The position numbers were made by a program, and so were the translations under genes. From Mycobacteroides salmoniphilum (GTDB lineage Bacteria > Actinomycetota > Actinomycetes > Mycobacteriales > Mycobacteriaceae), in NCBI RefSeq assembly GCF_004924335.1, contig NZ_CP024633.1:930001-994000 (forward strand): a stretch of 64,000 bases of DNA, written 5' to 3'. The notes under the pieces were generated by a model, which was not told where the DNA came from, did no database searches, and was given only the letters and a program-made list of their open reading frames with translations. Positions 8,574-18,132 of this stretch are shown one piece after another; within the stretch, counting starts at the first letter, position 1; each line of letters opens with the position of its first letter.

Positions 8574-9857
8574 GTGAATCAAACCTCGCGCGCCAATCCC
8601 GCACAGGCTCGCGCACTGCTGACGGTTGCCTTTGGCCCGTCAGCAGTTGCGTTGGTCATCATTGCGGCAATCGTCTTGGTGCAGTTGGTGATTGCCAACA
8701 GCGATATGACGGGGACGTTCGGTGCAGTGGCCAGCATGTGGCTGGGCACCCATCTGGTACCGATATCAATCGGTGGGCGAGTCATCGAGGTACTGCCGCT
8801 CTTGCCGACGGCCGCGATGGTGTGGGGTGTTGCCCGAACCGTCGCCTCGACAATCGCACCCACGGCTTCCTGGTACGTGATCCGGTGGGTGATCGCCTCG
8901 GCACTGGCCGGCCCGCTCCTGATGACGGCGATATCGCTGGCGATCATTCATGACGCGTCGACGGTGCTGACGCAGCTGCAATCGCCGAATGCCTTGCGCG
9001 CGTTCGGTTCTGTCCTCGGTGTTCACGCGACCGGTGCAATTGCCGGCGTCTTACTGCGGGTTGGCAGGCGGCTCATAGCGGTCTTGCAGCTGCCGTCGTG
9101 GCCGACGGAGGCCGCCCGTGGCGCCGTCGCCGGGGTGCTCGCGCTGTTCGGGCTGTCCGCTGCCGTGACGGCGGGGTCGCTGGTGGTCCACTGGGCGACG
9201 ATGGATCAGCTGTATTCGGTCACCAACGATTTTGTAGGTCAGCTGAGCCTGACACTGTTGGCGCTCCTCTACGCGCCCAACGTCATTCTGGGTGCATGCG
9301 CGCTGGCGGTCGGATCCAGTGCAAATGTCGGCACCGCGGCCTTCAGTGCGTTCGCGGTGTTCGGCGGCCAGCTGCCGGCGGTGCCGATTCTCGCGGCCGT
9401 TCCCACGCCACCGCTCGGCCCCGCATGGGTGGCACTCATGATTATCGGTGCGGTGTCCGGGGTGGCCGTGGGCCAGCAATGCGCACGCCGACCCGCGCCA
9501 TGGCCCACCGCGATCCACAAAGTGGTCACGGCGGCACTTCTGGCCGCAACATTCCTGGCGATCGTCGGAAAGCTCGCTGGCGGACAGCTGGGGAACTTCG
9601 GACGGCTGGGCATCGACCAGGGCACGTTCGGCCCCGGTGTGTTCTTCTGGTTCCTGGTCATCGGCCTATTGACGGTGTTCATGTTGGGTGGAGCCACCCG
9701 TCTCCCGGCCAAGGCGCGGCCGGAACCGGAACGTGAGCCCGCGCCGGAACCGGAAAGCGGTCCCGAACCGGAAAGCGATCCCGAACCGGAACCCGTAACA
9801 GAACCGGAGCCCGGCCCCGAGAGCGACTCCAGCGACCCTCCGGATCCGGCCACGTGA
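8574..9857 (+). CDS. perM: cell-division membrane protein PerM (DUF6350)
   Basis: This 427-residue integral membrane protein has about nine hydrophobic helices between residues 15 and 375, followed by an acidic Pro-Glu repeat tail (residues about 380-427, PEPE and PEPES units). It matches M. tuberculosis Rv0955 (PerM), a divisome-associated protein that stabilises FtsB and is needed for persistence in mice. The GTG start at 8574 has a weak ribosome site and lies 26 bp after the DUF5336 gene. Its stop overlaps the purN start (GTGA), so translation is probably coupled. The pairing of a divisome gene with purine synthesis genes is conserved in mycobacteria. Confidence 0.88.
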   Translation: MNQTSRANPAQARALLTVAFGPSAVALVIIAAIVLVQLVIANSDMTGTFGAVASMWLGTHLVPISIGGRVIEVLPLLPTAAMVWGVARTVASTIAPTASWYVIRWVIASALAGPLLMTAISLAIIHDASTVLTQLQSPNALRAFGSVLGVHATGAIAGVLLRVGRRLIAVLQLPSWPTEAARGAVAGVLALFGLSAAVTAGSLVVHWATMDQLYSVTNDFVGQLSLTLLALLYAPNVILGACALAVGSSANVGTAAFSAFAVFGGQLPAVPILAAVPTPPLGPAWVALMIIGAVSGVAVGQQCARRPAPWPTAIHKVVTAALLAATFLAIVGKLAGGQLGNFGRLGIDQGTFGPGVFFWFLVIGLLTVFMLGGATRLPAKARPEPEREPAPEPESGPEPESDPEPEPVTEPEPGPESDSSDPPDPAT

Positions 9858-10552
9858 CCAGCCCGGCTACGCTCAGCGGCGTGTCGGTGTCGGATTCTCT
9901 TCGCGCAAGCGGCTCATCGGAGCCCCAGCAAGTCGTTGAGATTGCCCCGTCTGCCCCTGCGCGCGTCGTGGTGCTGGCTTCCGGTACGGGAACCCTCCTG
10001 CGCTCCCTGCTCGACGCGGCCACGGGTGACTTCCCGGCTCGGATCGTCGCCGTAGGCACCGACCGGCAATGCGATGCCGTCGATATCGCCGCGGGCGCGC
10101 AGCTTCCTAGCTACACCGTGCGGCTCGGTGAGTACGGCACCCGCGAACATTGGGACGCCGCGATCACCGAGGCCACCGCCGCGCACCGGCCCGATCTGGT
10201 GGTATCGGCCGGATTCATGAAGATTCTTGGACCACAGTTTCTTTCGCAGTTCTTGGGTCGGGTCATCAACACGCACCCCGCGCTGCTGCCGTCCTTTCCG
10301 GGCGCGCACGCCGTGCCCGAAGCCCTGGCGCATGGGGTCAAGGTCACTGGCTGCACGGTGCACCTGGTCGACGCCGGGATGGATACCGGCCCGATCCTTG
10401 CGCAGCAGGCCGTCCCCGTTCATGGGGATGACGACGAGGCGAGCCTGCATGAACGCATCAAGGTGGTGGAACGGACGCTGCTGGTAGATGTGCTGGCCGC
10501 GGTGGCCACCAGAGGTTTGACATGGAACGGAAGAAGGGCCTCCATCAAGTGA
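9854..10552 (+). CDS. purN: phosphoribosylglycinamide formyltransferase
   Basis: PurN transfers a formyl group from 10-formyl-THF to GAR in the third step of purine synthesis. It is 232 residues from GTG at 9854. The N-terminal [18 protein letters not shown] phosphate-binding loop is clear. The catalytic region [21 protein letters not shown] contains the Asn/His pair, and the conserved Asp lies in [13 protein letters not shown]. The first 30 or so residues are not conserved, so GTG at 9881 is an alternative start. Overlaps with perM (4 bp) and purH (4 bp) show a coupled operon. Confidence 0.94.
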   Translation: MTSPATLSGVSVSDSLRASGSSEPQQVVEIAPSAPARVVVLASGTGTLLRSLLDAATGDFPARIVAVGTDRQCDAVDIAAGAQLPSYTVRLGEYGTREHWDAAITEATAAHRPDLVVSAGFMKILGPQFLSQFLGRVINTHPALLPSFPGAHAVPEALAHGVKVTGCTVHLVDAGMDTGPILAQQAVPVHGDDDEASLHERIKVVERTLLVDVLAAVATRGLTWNGRRASIK

Positions 10553-12102
10553 GTACGCAGCGACCCGTACGGCGGGCATTGATCAGCGTCTACGACAAGA
10601 CCGGATTGGAAGAGCTCGCTAGCGGTTTGCACGCCGCCGGTGTGGAACTGGTGTCCACCGGATCTACCGCGAAAACCATTGCCGCCGCGTCAATTCCGGT
10701 GACACCGGTGGAAGAGGTGACCGGGTTTCCGGAGGTGCTGGATGGCCGGGTGAAGACCTTGCATCCGCACGTGCACGCCGGCGTCTTGGCCGATACCCGC
10801 CGAGAGGAACACCTCACCCAACTCGAGGAGCTGGGCGTCAAGGGTTTTGAACTGGTGGTGGTCAACCTGTACCCGTTTGCCGCCACGGTCGCCTCGGGTG
10901 CCTCCGAGGACGAATGCGTCGAACAAATCGACATTGGTGGCCCCTCGATGGTGCGCGCCGCTGCCAAAAACCACCCGAGCGTGGCGGTGGTCGTCGACCC
11001 CGCCGCATACGGTGACGTGCTGGCCGCCGTCGATGCCGGGGGGTTCACCCTGGAGGCACGGAAGGTGCTGGCGGCCAAGGCGTTCCGTCACACTGCCGAG
11101 TACGACGTGGCTGTGGCCGGCTGGCTGTCGGCTGTCGCGGAGCCTGAGGGCGCGGAATTGCCGGCGTGGATCGGTGGGACGTGGAACCGCTCGGCGGTGC
11201 TGCGCTATGGCGAGAACCCGCACCAGCAGGCGGCCTTGTACACCGGCGCCACGGGGCACGGCTTGGCGCAAGCCGAGCAGCTGCACGGAAAAGAGATGTC
11301 GTACAACAACTACACGGATGCCGATGCCGCCTGGCGTGCCGCGTGGGACCAGGACAAGGCCTGTGCGGCCATCATCAAACATGCCAACCCGTGCGGTATC
11401 GCTGTGTCGGACATATCGATTGCGGACGCGCACCTCAAGGCCCACGAATGCGATCCGTTGAGCGCTTTCGGCGGGGTGATAGCCGTCAACCGTGAGGTGA
11501 GTGTGGAGATGGCCGAGCGGGTCGCCGACATCTTCACCGAGGTGATTGTCGCGCCGGGGTACGCAGATGGCGCGGTGGAGGTGCTGAGCCGCAAGAAGAA
11601 CGTGCGTCTGCTGCGTGTGGCCCAGTCGCAGTCCGGGCGCACCGAGTGGCGACACATCAGTGGTGGTCTGCTGGTGCAGGAGCGCGACGCGCTCCACGCC
11701 GAGGGCGATGACCCGGTCAACTGGACGTTGGTCGCCGGCACTGCCGCGGACGAGGATACGTTGGCGGACTTGGTGTTCGCCTGGAAGGTCGGGCGGGCCG
11801 TCAAGTCCAACGCGATCGTCGTCGCCTCCGGCGGCGCCACCATCGGTGTCGGTATGGGACAGGTCAACCGCGTCGACGCCGCGCGCTTGGCGGTCTCGCG
11901 GGGTGGGGATCGAGTCTCCGGTGCGGTCGCGTCTTCGGATGCGTTCTTTCCCTTCCCAGACGGCCTGGAGGTGCTGACGGAGGCCGGAGTGCGCGCCGTC
12001 GTGCATCCGGGTGGGTCGATGCGCGATGAGCTGGTGACCGATGCCGCCAAGGCCGCGGGAATCACGTTGTACACCACCGGAGCACGCCACTTTGCCCACT
12101 AG
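10549..12102 (+). CDS. purH: bifunctional AICAR transformylase/IMP cyclohydrolase
   Basis: PurH carries out the last two steps of IMP synthesis: AICAR formylation and ring closure. The N-terminal cyclohydrolase (MGS-like) domain contains [15 protein letters not shown] and STGSTAKTI. The C-terminal transformylase domain carries [11 protein letters not shown] and a C-terminal HPGGSMRD motif. I chose GTG at 10549, overlapping the purN stop as GTGA with GGAAGAAGG 11 bases upstream, giving [16 protein letters not shown] and 517 residues. ATG at 10522 would add nine residues. The final stop is 22 bp before the ABC transporter gene. Confidence 0.95.
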   Translation: MSTQRPVRRALISVYDKTGLEELASGLHAAGVELVSTGSTAKTIAAASIPVTPVEEVTGFPEVLDGRVKTLHPHVHAGVLADTRREEHLTQLEELGVKGFELVVVNLYPFAATVASGASEDECVEQIDIGGPSMVRAAAKNHPSVAVVVDPAAYGDVLAAVDAGGFTLEARKVLAAKAFRHTAEYDVAVAGWLSAVAEPEGAELPAWIGGTWNRSAVLRYGENPHQQAALYTGATGHGLAQAEQLHGKEMSYNNYTDADAAWRAAWDQDKACAAIIKHANPCGIAVSDISIADAHLKAHECDPLSAFGGVIAVNREVSVEMAERVADIFTEVIVAPGYADGAVEVLSRKKNVRLLRVAQSQSGRTEWRHISGGLLVQERDALHAEGDDPVNWTLVAGTAADEDTLADLVFAWKVGRAVKSNAIVVASGGATIGVGMGQVNRVDAARLAVSRGGDRVSGAVASSDAFFPFPDGLEVLTEAGVRAVVHPGGSMRDELVTDAAKAAGITLYTTGARHFAH

Positions 12103-12124
12103 GGTGCATTAAGAGGGAGAGCCA

Positions 12125-13972
12125 ATGGTTCAGCCCAGTTTGGATTGGCCGGGCGAGCCATTGCGCTCGCTGGTGTGGACGCTGCAGGCCTGGGTGATCA
12201 CCATGGTGATCTTCCTTGCGGTGGCGTTCGCCATCGCTCGCTTCACCCAATGGGGACAACAGTTCTGGCGGGTCAACGCGCCCTTCTTCTGGGGACGCGA
12301 GACCTGGCGCACGTGGGCGCTGGTGGCGTTCATGATGTGGCACACCGTGTACATGGCGCGCGTGACGGTCATCTTCACGTACCAGTACAAGGACCTGATG
12401 AATGCATTGCAGGTCGGTTCGGAGGCGCTCGTCACTCATGACTCCGGACTGCTGGCGGACGCGCGTCAGGCGTTTTTCACGTCATTCGCGATCAGCGGAG
12501 TGTTGGTAGTACTCACCGTGACGTACACGGTGGTGGATCTCTTCCTGCGGAGAGTTCTCGCCATCCGGTGGCGGGTATGGCTCAACACGCGGCTCGTTGA
12601 CGACTGGATGAGCAAGGATGCGTTCTACCGCAACCGTTTTCTGGACACTCCGGTGGAGAACCCGGACCAGCGAATCCAGATTGATATCGAGACGCACACC
12701 ACCAAGTCGGTGGATTTGGTTCTCGGCGCGGTGAACAAGACGCTGCTGATTGTCATGTTTACCGGGGTGCTCTGGCAGCTCTCGGGTCCGTTGTTGTTGT
12801 GGGGAGTCGAGATCCCGCGCGCCATGGTGTTCATCGCGTTCGTCTTCTCGATCACCGTGACGGTCCTTGCGTTCTGGATCGGCCGGCCGTTGGTGCGGCT
12901 GAATTTCTTGAACGAACGATTCAGCGCGAGTTTCCGTTATGCGTTGGTGCGCTTGCGCGACAGCGCGGAGCGCGTGGCGTTCTACCGTGGCGGCGAGCGT
13001 GAACGCAGACTGCTGCATGCACGCTTCGCCGACATCATCGCCAACATGTGGCGGATCGTCTTCGCGCAGCTGCGACTAAACGGCTGGAATCGCGGTGTCG
13101 GCGATGTGACGACGGGGATGATCCCCTACATCGTGCAGGCGCCGCGGTTCTTTACCGGGCAGATCAAGGTGGGAGACCTGCTGCAGACTGTCGCGGCCTT
13201 TGGAAGTGTCTGCGGCGCAATGTCCTTCTTCCGGGACAGCTATGACGAATTCACCGTCTATCGGGCCGCGCTCATGCGTATCGACCAGATGCTCGACAGC
13301 GATCACCGCGCGCGCGAACTGGCACGGATTGACGTGACCGAGGTGGATGATGCCCTGATCCTCACCGATGTCGATGTCCGAGATCTGCAGGGACTGGACA
13401 TGATCGCGGACCTGAGCCTCGAGCTGACCGCGGGTGGCAGTGTCGTCGTCAAGGGCCCATCGGGATGCGGGAAGACCACCCTGCTGCGCAGCCTGGCGCA
13501 GCTGTGGCCACAGGCCACGGGCTTGGTCGCCCGTCCTGACGGGTGGGCGACTCTGTTCCTGCCGCAGCTGCCGTACCTGCCGTTGGGCAACCTACGCGAG
13601 ACCGTGGTGTATCCGCTTCCGGTGGAGGATGTTTCGGACGAGAAGCTGGTACAGGCTTTGCGTGATGTCTCGCTGGGGCACTTGACCGAGCGGTTGGACG
13701 AGGAAGCCGACTGGGCGGCCGTGCTCTCGCTGGGCGAGCAGCAGCGGGTGTCCTTCGTGCGGGTGCTGCTGGTACGCCCGACGGTGGTGTTCCTCGATGA
13801 GTCGACCTCGGCCCTGGATGAGGGGCTGGAGGACGCGATGTATGCGCTGGTGCGGGAACGGCTACCCGACTGCGTGGTGTTCAGCGTGGGGCATAGGTCG
13901 ACGATCGACCGTCACCACCAGTCGCGGTTGCAGCTGACGGGCAGCGGCGCATGGGAGCTCTCACCGGTGTGA
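12125..13972 (+). CDS. BacA/SbmA-type ABC transporter, permease fused to ATPase (Rv1819c-like)
   Basis: This 615-residue protein has about six membrane helices (residues 15-330) in an SbmA/BacA-type membrane domain, then an ABC ATPase. Walker A GPSGCGKTT begins at Gly444, the signature SLGEQ at Ser535, and Walker B ends with Asp558-Glu559. The residues NPDQRIQIDIE and FRYALVRLRDSAERVAFYRG match M. tuberculosis BacA (Rv1819c), an importer of cobalamin and hydrophilic peptides such as bleomycin. The start ATG at 12125 follows GAGGGAGA. It lies 159 bp upstream of a 25-codon ORF and a JmjC oxygenase on the same strand, so a peptide substrate is worth considering. It may be a paralogue rather than the orthologue of bacA. 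Confidence 0.87.
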   Translation: MVQPSLDWPGEPLRSLVWTLQAWVITMVIFLAVAFAIARFTQWGQQFWRVNAPFFWGRETWRTWALVAFMMWHTVYMARVTVIFTYQYKDLMNALQVGSEALVTHDSGLLADARQAFFTSFAISGVLVVLTVTYTVVDLFLRRVLAIRWRVWLNTRLVDDWMSKDAFYRNRFLDTPVENPDQRIQIDIETHTTKSVDLVLGAVNKTLLIVMFTGVLWQLSGPLLLWGVEIPRAMVFIAFVFSITVTVLAFWIGRPLVRLNFLNERFSASFRYALVRLRDSAERVAFYRGGERERRLLHARFADIIANMWRIVFAQLRLNGWNRGVGDVTTGMIPYIVQAPRFFTGQIKVGDLLQTVAAFGSVCGAMSFFRDSYDEFTVYRAALMRIDQMLDSDHRARELARIDVTEVDDALILTDVDVRDLQGLDMIADLSLELTAGGSVVVKGPSGCGKTTLLRSLAQLWPQATGLVARPDGWATLFLPQLPYLPLGNLRETVVYPLPVEDVSDEKLVQALRDVSLGHLTERLDEEADWAAVLSLGEQQRVSFVRVLLVRPTVVFLDESTSALDEGLEDAMYALVRERLPDCVVFSVGHRSTIDRHHQSRLQLTGSGAWELSPV

Positions 13973-14131
13973 ATCGTCCCGGGTGGGAACTTTTGGCTAC
14001 GGCCGTACGACTGATCTAGTGACGGCGCCTGCGGGTTGGGCGTGCGTCCACCGCAGTGGCTCCATGCGACGGATGCCACCACGGTGCTTCTGATGAGTTG
14101 GGCAGTTAACCGTTGAATGAAAGGAACCGCC

Positions 14132-14209
14132 ATGCGCGATATCGCTGTTGAGATCGTTGTCGAGGACGATGAAATCGTCACCGCGACGGAAATGGTTGCC
14201 AGCCACTAA
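14132..14209 (+). CDS. 25-residue peptide, candidate RiPP-like precursor
   Basis: This ORF has an ATG start preceded by AAAGGAACC at a good distance (7-8 bases) and ends in TAA. The peptide is acidic and beta-branched-rich: it begins MRDIAVEIVVEDDE and ends TEMVASH. There are no cysteines. It is followed after 71 bp by a JmjC/cupin oxygenase gene and preceded by a BacA-type peptide transporter gene. The organisation resembles a short precursor gene next to its modifying enzyme. I know no named family for it. It could instead be a regulatory leader ORF for the oxygenase. Confidence 0.5.
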   Translation: MRDIAVEIVVEDDEIVTATEMVASH

Positions 14210-14280
14210 GAGTGGACGTCGGGCGTGCGTGGCCATCCCACTGGCCGCGCACGCCCGTACGCAAGCACGGAGGCAAAACA

Positions 14281-15513
14281 GTGTTCGTCCATGACCCCCG
14301 CTGGCGCCAGTTCGTCGCGGACTGGGCTCCTCGCTATGAAGAAACGGTCTTCATTCCCGAGCTGGTGCCGGACCAGAGCGCGATCGCCGAGCGGATAGCG
14401 GCGGCAGTGACTTCAGCAACCACCGCCGACGGAAAAGGATTGCGACTGCGCGCATTCCGGGGCAGCGAGTTCGACTTCAAGCTCACTGAGCGGCTCTCAC
14501 GCAGCGCGCCGCGAGGCGTGCAGTCCCTGACCGAGTGGCTCGCCGATAACGCCGACGATCGCCCGGCATGCGTCGCCATCAACGACGTCTCCTCGTGGGA
14601 TCTGGGTCTTGCCGCGTTGGCCCAGGCCGTGGTGGGGAGCCTTGTCCCGGACCGAGACCTGGTGTCCGGCGCCGATATCTACACCTTCGTCGCCGATGTG
14701 GAATGGACACCTTTCGGAGTTCACAAGGACGATGAGCCATCACTGATTTTCCACCTGGGTCCGGGTGTCAAGGAACTCTGGGTGTGGCCCGCGGACGGAA
14801 TTGACCAACATCAGTTGTTCGAGAACCCGTCATTGGGCAAGGTCTCGTTTGACTTCGACCGATTGCTTCCCGGCGCGAGTCGCTACATCCTGCGCCCGGG
14901 CGACTTCGTGTGCATTCCCCGTGGGCGCTACCACCTTTTCCGTAATGTGGGTCCCTCGGTGTTCCTGGGCGTCACGCTCTTCCCGCCAAACATCCGAAAA
15001 TCATTTTCGGACTTGATGATCGACCACTTTGGTGCTCGGCTCGATGCGGCGGGCGAGCCGCGCAGCTTCGACGATGTCCGTCAGGTCGTGATGGAGACGC
15101 TCCGCGACCCCGAGGCGATGTCCGGATTGGCGACAACCATGGAACTGGCGGCGGCGAAACAGCGCACCGCCGGGTATCTGCGGGCACCGAAGGTGGTGGC
15201 TTTGCGCGGCGGTGATCCTCCCGTTGGGGCCACCTTCGGCTGGGCGTATCCCGGAGTGGTGCAATCAATCGCGGCTGCGGATCGGACCCACCTGGTGGCC
15301 CGTGGTCGCGCTATCGCGTTCGGTGGCGTGGTGAACCTTGACGGACTCTTAGCACTGGCCGGGGAGTTCACCGCGACTGATCTTGACGCAGTACTAGCGG
15401 AACTGGATATCGACCGGCGCCATCAGGTTGTGAATGCACTGTGGCGCTTCGGCGCTCTGGATCTTGTTAGCGCTCTTCCAGCGACTCGCGCCGCTTGCGC
15501 CGCTTCCGCTTGA
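14281..15513 (+). CDS. JmjC/cupin-fold Fe(II)/2-oxoglutarate-dependent oxygenase
   Basis: This 410-residue protein starts at GTG 14281, seven bases after GGAGG. The double-stranded beta-helix carries the HxD...H iron triad: His148 and Asp150 in FGVHKDDEPS, and His218 in RGRYHLFRNVG. PGDFVCIPRGRYH is typical of cupin-like JmjC hydroxylases that act on protein or peptide side chains. The C-terminal 130 residues (VNLDGLLALAGEFTATDLDAVL and onward) look helical and winged-helix-like, as in ribosomal oxygenases, and may bind substrate. The preceding 25-codon ORF is the natural candidate substrate. The 3' end overlaps the convergent DUF1707 gene by 47 bp. Confidence 0.8.
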   Translation: MFVHDPRWRQFVADWAPRYEETVFIPELVPDQSAIAERIAAAVTSATTADGKGLRLRAFRGSEFDFKLTERLSRSAPRGVQSLTEWLADNADDRPACVAINDVSSWDLGLAALAQAVVGSLVPDRDLVSGADIYTFVADVEWTPFGVHKDDEPSLIFHLGPGVKELWVWPADGIDQHQLFENPSLGKVSFDFDRLLPGASRYILRPGDFVCIPRGRYHLFRNVGPSVFLGVTLFPPNIRKSFSDLMIDHFGARLDAAGEPRSFDDVRQVVMETLRDPEAMSGLATTMELAAAKQRTAGYLRAPKVVALRGGDPPVGATFGWAYPGVVQSIAAADRTHLVARGRAIAFGGVVNLDGLLALAGEFTATDLDAVLAELDIDRRHQVVNALWRFGALDLVSALPATRAACAASA

Positions 15514-16069
15514 CGTTCACGCCGCCCCACAGTGAGAACCCTGTGACCGTCACGTGCGGGGCACCCTCTACGCCCCTGCCGCTCGCTGAGTGATCGAAGC
15601 CACCCATCACCGCGACGCCCGTGACGTCCACGTTGAGCTCGGGCGGTAAGAGGATGGTCTGGCCGCCCATGATGGAGAAGGAACGGATCTCCACCTCCTT
15701 GGAGGTGAAGTCGGCGTAGCGCAGGTCCAGCACGCCGCCACCCCAGAGCGCGAATGAGGTGAGCTTGCTGGGCACGTTCCAGCGGCCGCGTCGTTCAAAT
15801 CCGCTCATGATTGCCATCAGCACCGTCGAGGGGGCGGGCTTGCTGTCTTGACCGCGAACTTGAGAAGTAGCAACCGCGGGCAGATCCGCGCTGAGCTGAT
15901 CAAGCTCACCGTATGTATTTGCCGAGTACACCTTCGTGAGGCGCTCCTCGAACTCAGAGAGCTCCAGCCGACCCTGCGCGGCAGCGTCGGATAACAGCTG
16001 TGCGACGCGCATGCGATCGGCGTCTGCGGCCCGCATCGATGCGGTAACCCGCTCAGGGAGGTTGCTCAT
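15467..16069 (-). CDS. DUF1707 and LiaF-like domain protein (Rv0966c-like)
   Basis: This 200-residue protein has an N-terminal DUF1707 segment with RAADADRMRVAQLLSDAAAQGRL and LSEFEERL. A beta-helical C-terminal domain follows, with repeated LWGG, IMGG and VMGG turns like the cell-wall-stress LiaF/DUF2154 group, and then a very basic tail (KRKRRKRR). No membrane helix or signal is visible. Its place next to echA7 matches Rv0966c-Rv0971c in M. tuberculosis, although csoR and ctpV are missing here. I chose ATG at 16069; a GTG lies one codon upstream. Its 3' end overlaps the JmjC gene. Confidence 0.82.
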   Translation of the reverse strand: MSNLPERVTASMRAADADRMRVAQLLSDAAAQGRLELSEFEERLTKVYSANTYGELDQLSADLPAVATSQVRGQDSKPAPSTVLMAIMSGFERRGRWNVPSKLTSFALWGGGVLDLRYADFTSKEVEIRSFSIMGGQTILLPPELNVDVTGVAVMGGFDHSASGRGVEGAPHVTVTGFSLWGGVNVKRKRRKRRESLEER

Positions 16070-16129
16070 CACCGCCGAGCCTACGACGAACGGCGCTTAA
16101 AGGCACGCGGTTCATTAGTGTTGCTCAGC

Positions 16130-16147
16130 GCACTACACGCGTAGTGC
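16130..16147. terminator. small inverted repeat downstream of echA7
   Basis: GCACTAC and GTAGTGC form a 7-bp stem with a 4-base loop. It lies between the echA7 stop (16156) and the DUF1707 start (16069) and could end the acyl-CoA operon or act as an operator for the next gene. Confidence 0.35.
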
Positions 16148-16155
16148 CGTCTGGT

Positions 16156-16944
16156 TCACACCTGCCAGGCGGGTGGACGCTTCTGCAGGAACGCCAGCAT
16201 GCCCTCCTGCGCCTCGGGAGACACGAACAAACGCGCGGAGGTTTCCGTCAACTCGACTGCACGCGCGTCGAAATCGGCGAGGATCGGCGCGGTGGTGAGT
16301 CTCTTCGACTCGGCCAGCCCTTGCGGCGAACCGAGCGCGATGTCATCCACTAACGACGTGACCGAGGCCTCGACTGCCTCGGGACTGTCGACGGACGTGG
16401 TCACCAAACCGATCTCCGCGGCCACCCGTGCGTCGAACCTCTCGCCGGTAACGAAGTAGCGCGCGGCCGCCCGGCCGGTGAGCCGGGGCAGCAGCGTCAG
16501 CGAGATGATCGACGGCGCGACTCCGATGCGTGCCTCGGTCAGTGCGAAGGTGCTGTCGGGTCCCGCTACCGCGATATCCGCCGCACCCACCAGACCGAAG
16601 CCGCCGGCGCGCACATGGCCGTTGACGGCGATGATGACGGGCAGGGACAGCTCAAGAATGTCGCGCAAGAGCGCGGTGAGTTGGCCGGCCCGATCCTTGG
16701 CGACATCTTGGGGTGAACCCTCCGAGGCCTCGCTCAGATCGGCGCCCGCGCAGAAGGTGTTGCCGGTGTGGCTGAGCACTACGGCGCGCACGGTCTTGTC
16801 GGCAGCGGCGCGCCGCAGTCCCTCGCGCAGTTGCCGCACCAACCCGCTGGACAACGCGTTGCGGTTGTGTGGTGAGTCGAGCGTCAGGCGGGCGGCACGG
16901 CCCTCCACCTCGTACTGGACCAGGGTCTCAGATTCTTTCGCCAT
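16156..16944 (-). CDS. echA7: enoyl-CoA hydratase/isomerase family protein
   Basis: This 262-residue crotonase-fold protein is the last gene of a six-gene acyl-CoA operon. HTGNTFCAGADLSE forms the first oxyanion-hole loop, and HVRAGGFGLVGAADIAVAG the second. The usual first catalytic Glu in that loop is replaced (GGFGLV), while Glu in FALTEARIG is kept, as in LiuC/AtuE-type hydratases. It matches Rv0971c by neighbours. It probably hydrates an unsaturated carboxylated acyl-CoA made by the AccA2/AccD2 carboxylase; this is inference from context. The gene follows fadE12 after 18 bp. Confidence 0.9.
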   Translation of the reverse strand: MAKESETLVQYEVEGRAARLTLDSPHNRNALSSGLVRQLREGLRRAAADKTVRAVVLSHTGNTFCAGADLSEASEGSPQDVAKDRAGQLTALLRDILELSLPVIIAVNGHVRAGGFGLVGAADIAVAGPDSTFALTEARIGVAPSIISLTLLPRLTGRAAARYFVTGERFDARVAAEIGLVTTSVDSPEAVEASVTSLVDDIALGSPQGLAESKRLTTAPILADFDARAVELTETSARLFVSPEAQEGMLAFLQKRPPAWQV

Positions 16945-16962
16945 TCGGCCGGACCTTTCCTT

Positions 16963-18132
16963 CTAGTACGAGCGGGGTAGGCCGAGGGACGTCTGCGCCA
17001 CGAAGTTGAGGATCATCTCCCGGCTCACCGGGGCGATACGCCCGAAGCGCGACAGATTCAGCAGGGGTGCCACGGCGTACTCGGAGGTCAAACCGTTGCC
17101 GCCCAAGGACTGCACGGCACGGTCGGCGGCGCGGCAGGCCACGTCTGCTGCGGCGTATTTGGCCATGTTGGCCGCCTCCGCGGCGCCCCAGTCGTCGCCG
17201 CAGTCATACAGGGTGGCGGCCTTCTGCATCATGAGCTTGGCCAGTTCCAGCTCGACCTTGATCTCGGCGAGCGGGTGCGCGATGGCCTGATGTGCGCCGA
17301 TCGGGGTCTTCCACACCTGGCGGGTCTTGACGTAGTCGGTGGCCTTGTTCAGTGCGAGCCGGGTGAGGCCAACTCCACTGGCAGCGCCCATGATTCGCTC
17401 GGGGTTCAAACCGGCGAACAGCTGCATGAGTGCGGCGTCCTCGGAGCCGACGAGCGCATTGCCGGGCACCCGTACATCGTCGAGGAACACCTGGAACTGT
17501 CGCTCCGGGAGGGTGAGCTCCATATCGATGGGCGTGTACTCGAACCCCTTGGTGTCGGTGGGCACCACGAATAGGGCCGGCTTGAGCTTGCCGGTCTTGG
17601 CCTCCTCGGTGCGCGCCACCACCAGTACGGCGTTGGCCTGGTCGACACCGGAGATGAAGACCTTGCGCCCGTTGAGGATCCAGTCACCACCGTCGCGCTT
17701 GGCGGTGGTGATGATGTTGTGCGAGTTCGAGCCGGCGTCGGGTTCGGTGATGGCGAACGCCATGGTGAAGGTGCCATCGGCCATCGAGGGCAGCCAGTTC
17801 TTCTTCTGCTCGTCGGTGCCGTAGCGGGCGATGATGGTGGCGTTGATGGCAGGGGACACCACCATCATCAGCAGCGGGCACCCGGCCGCCGAGAGCTCCT
17901 CGAACACGAGCCCAAGCTCGTACATGCCGGCACCGCCGCCGCCGTACTCCTCCGGGATGTTCACTCCCAAGAAGCCGAGCTTTCCTGCCTCATCCCACAA
18001 CTCGGTCAGGGGAGCGTGAGTCTTGGACTTCTCCAGGTAGTACTCGTGGCCGTAGTTGCCGGTGAGCGAGGCCACCGCTTGCCGCAGCGCCTTGCGCTCA
18101 TCGGACTCGACGTACGGATTGGTGACGGTCAT
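16963..18132 (-). CDS. fadE12: acyl-CoA dehydrogenase
   Basis: This 389-residue FAD-dependent acyl-CoA dehydrogenase introduces an alpha-beta double bond. Family blocks include MAFAITEPDAGSNSHNI, RVPGNALVGSEDAALMQLF and QSLGGNGLTSEYAVAPLLN. The canonical YEGTSEI catalytic segment near the C terminus is replaced by RIAPVSREMIL, which keeps a Glu at about the expected place. It overlaps accA2 by 4 bp and precedes echA7 by 18 bp. The locus position identifies it as the Rv0972c homologue. Its substrate is unknown and could be a branched or isoprenoid acyl-CoA. Confidence 0.9.
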   Translation of the reverse strand: MTVTNPYVESDERKALRQAVASLTGNYGHEYYLEKSKTHAPLTELWDEAGKLGFLGVNIPEEYGGGGAGMYELGLVFEELSAAGCPLLMMVVSPAINATIIARYGTDEQKKNWLPSMADGTFTMAFAITEPDAGSNSHNIITTAKRDGGDWILNGRKVFISGVDQANAVLVVARTEEAKTGKLKPALFVVPTDTKGFEYTPIDMELTLPERQFQVFLDDVRVPGNALVGSEDAALMQLFAGLNPERIMGAASGVGLTRLALNKATDYVKTRQVWKTPIGAHQAIAHPLAEIKVELELAKLMMQKAATLYDCGDDWGAAEAANMAKYAAADVACRAADRAVQSLGGNGLTSEYAVAPLLNLSRFGRIAPVSREMILNFVAQTSLGLPRSY

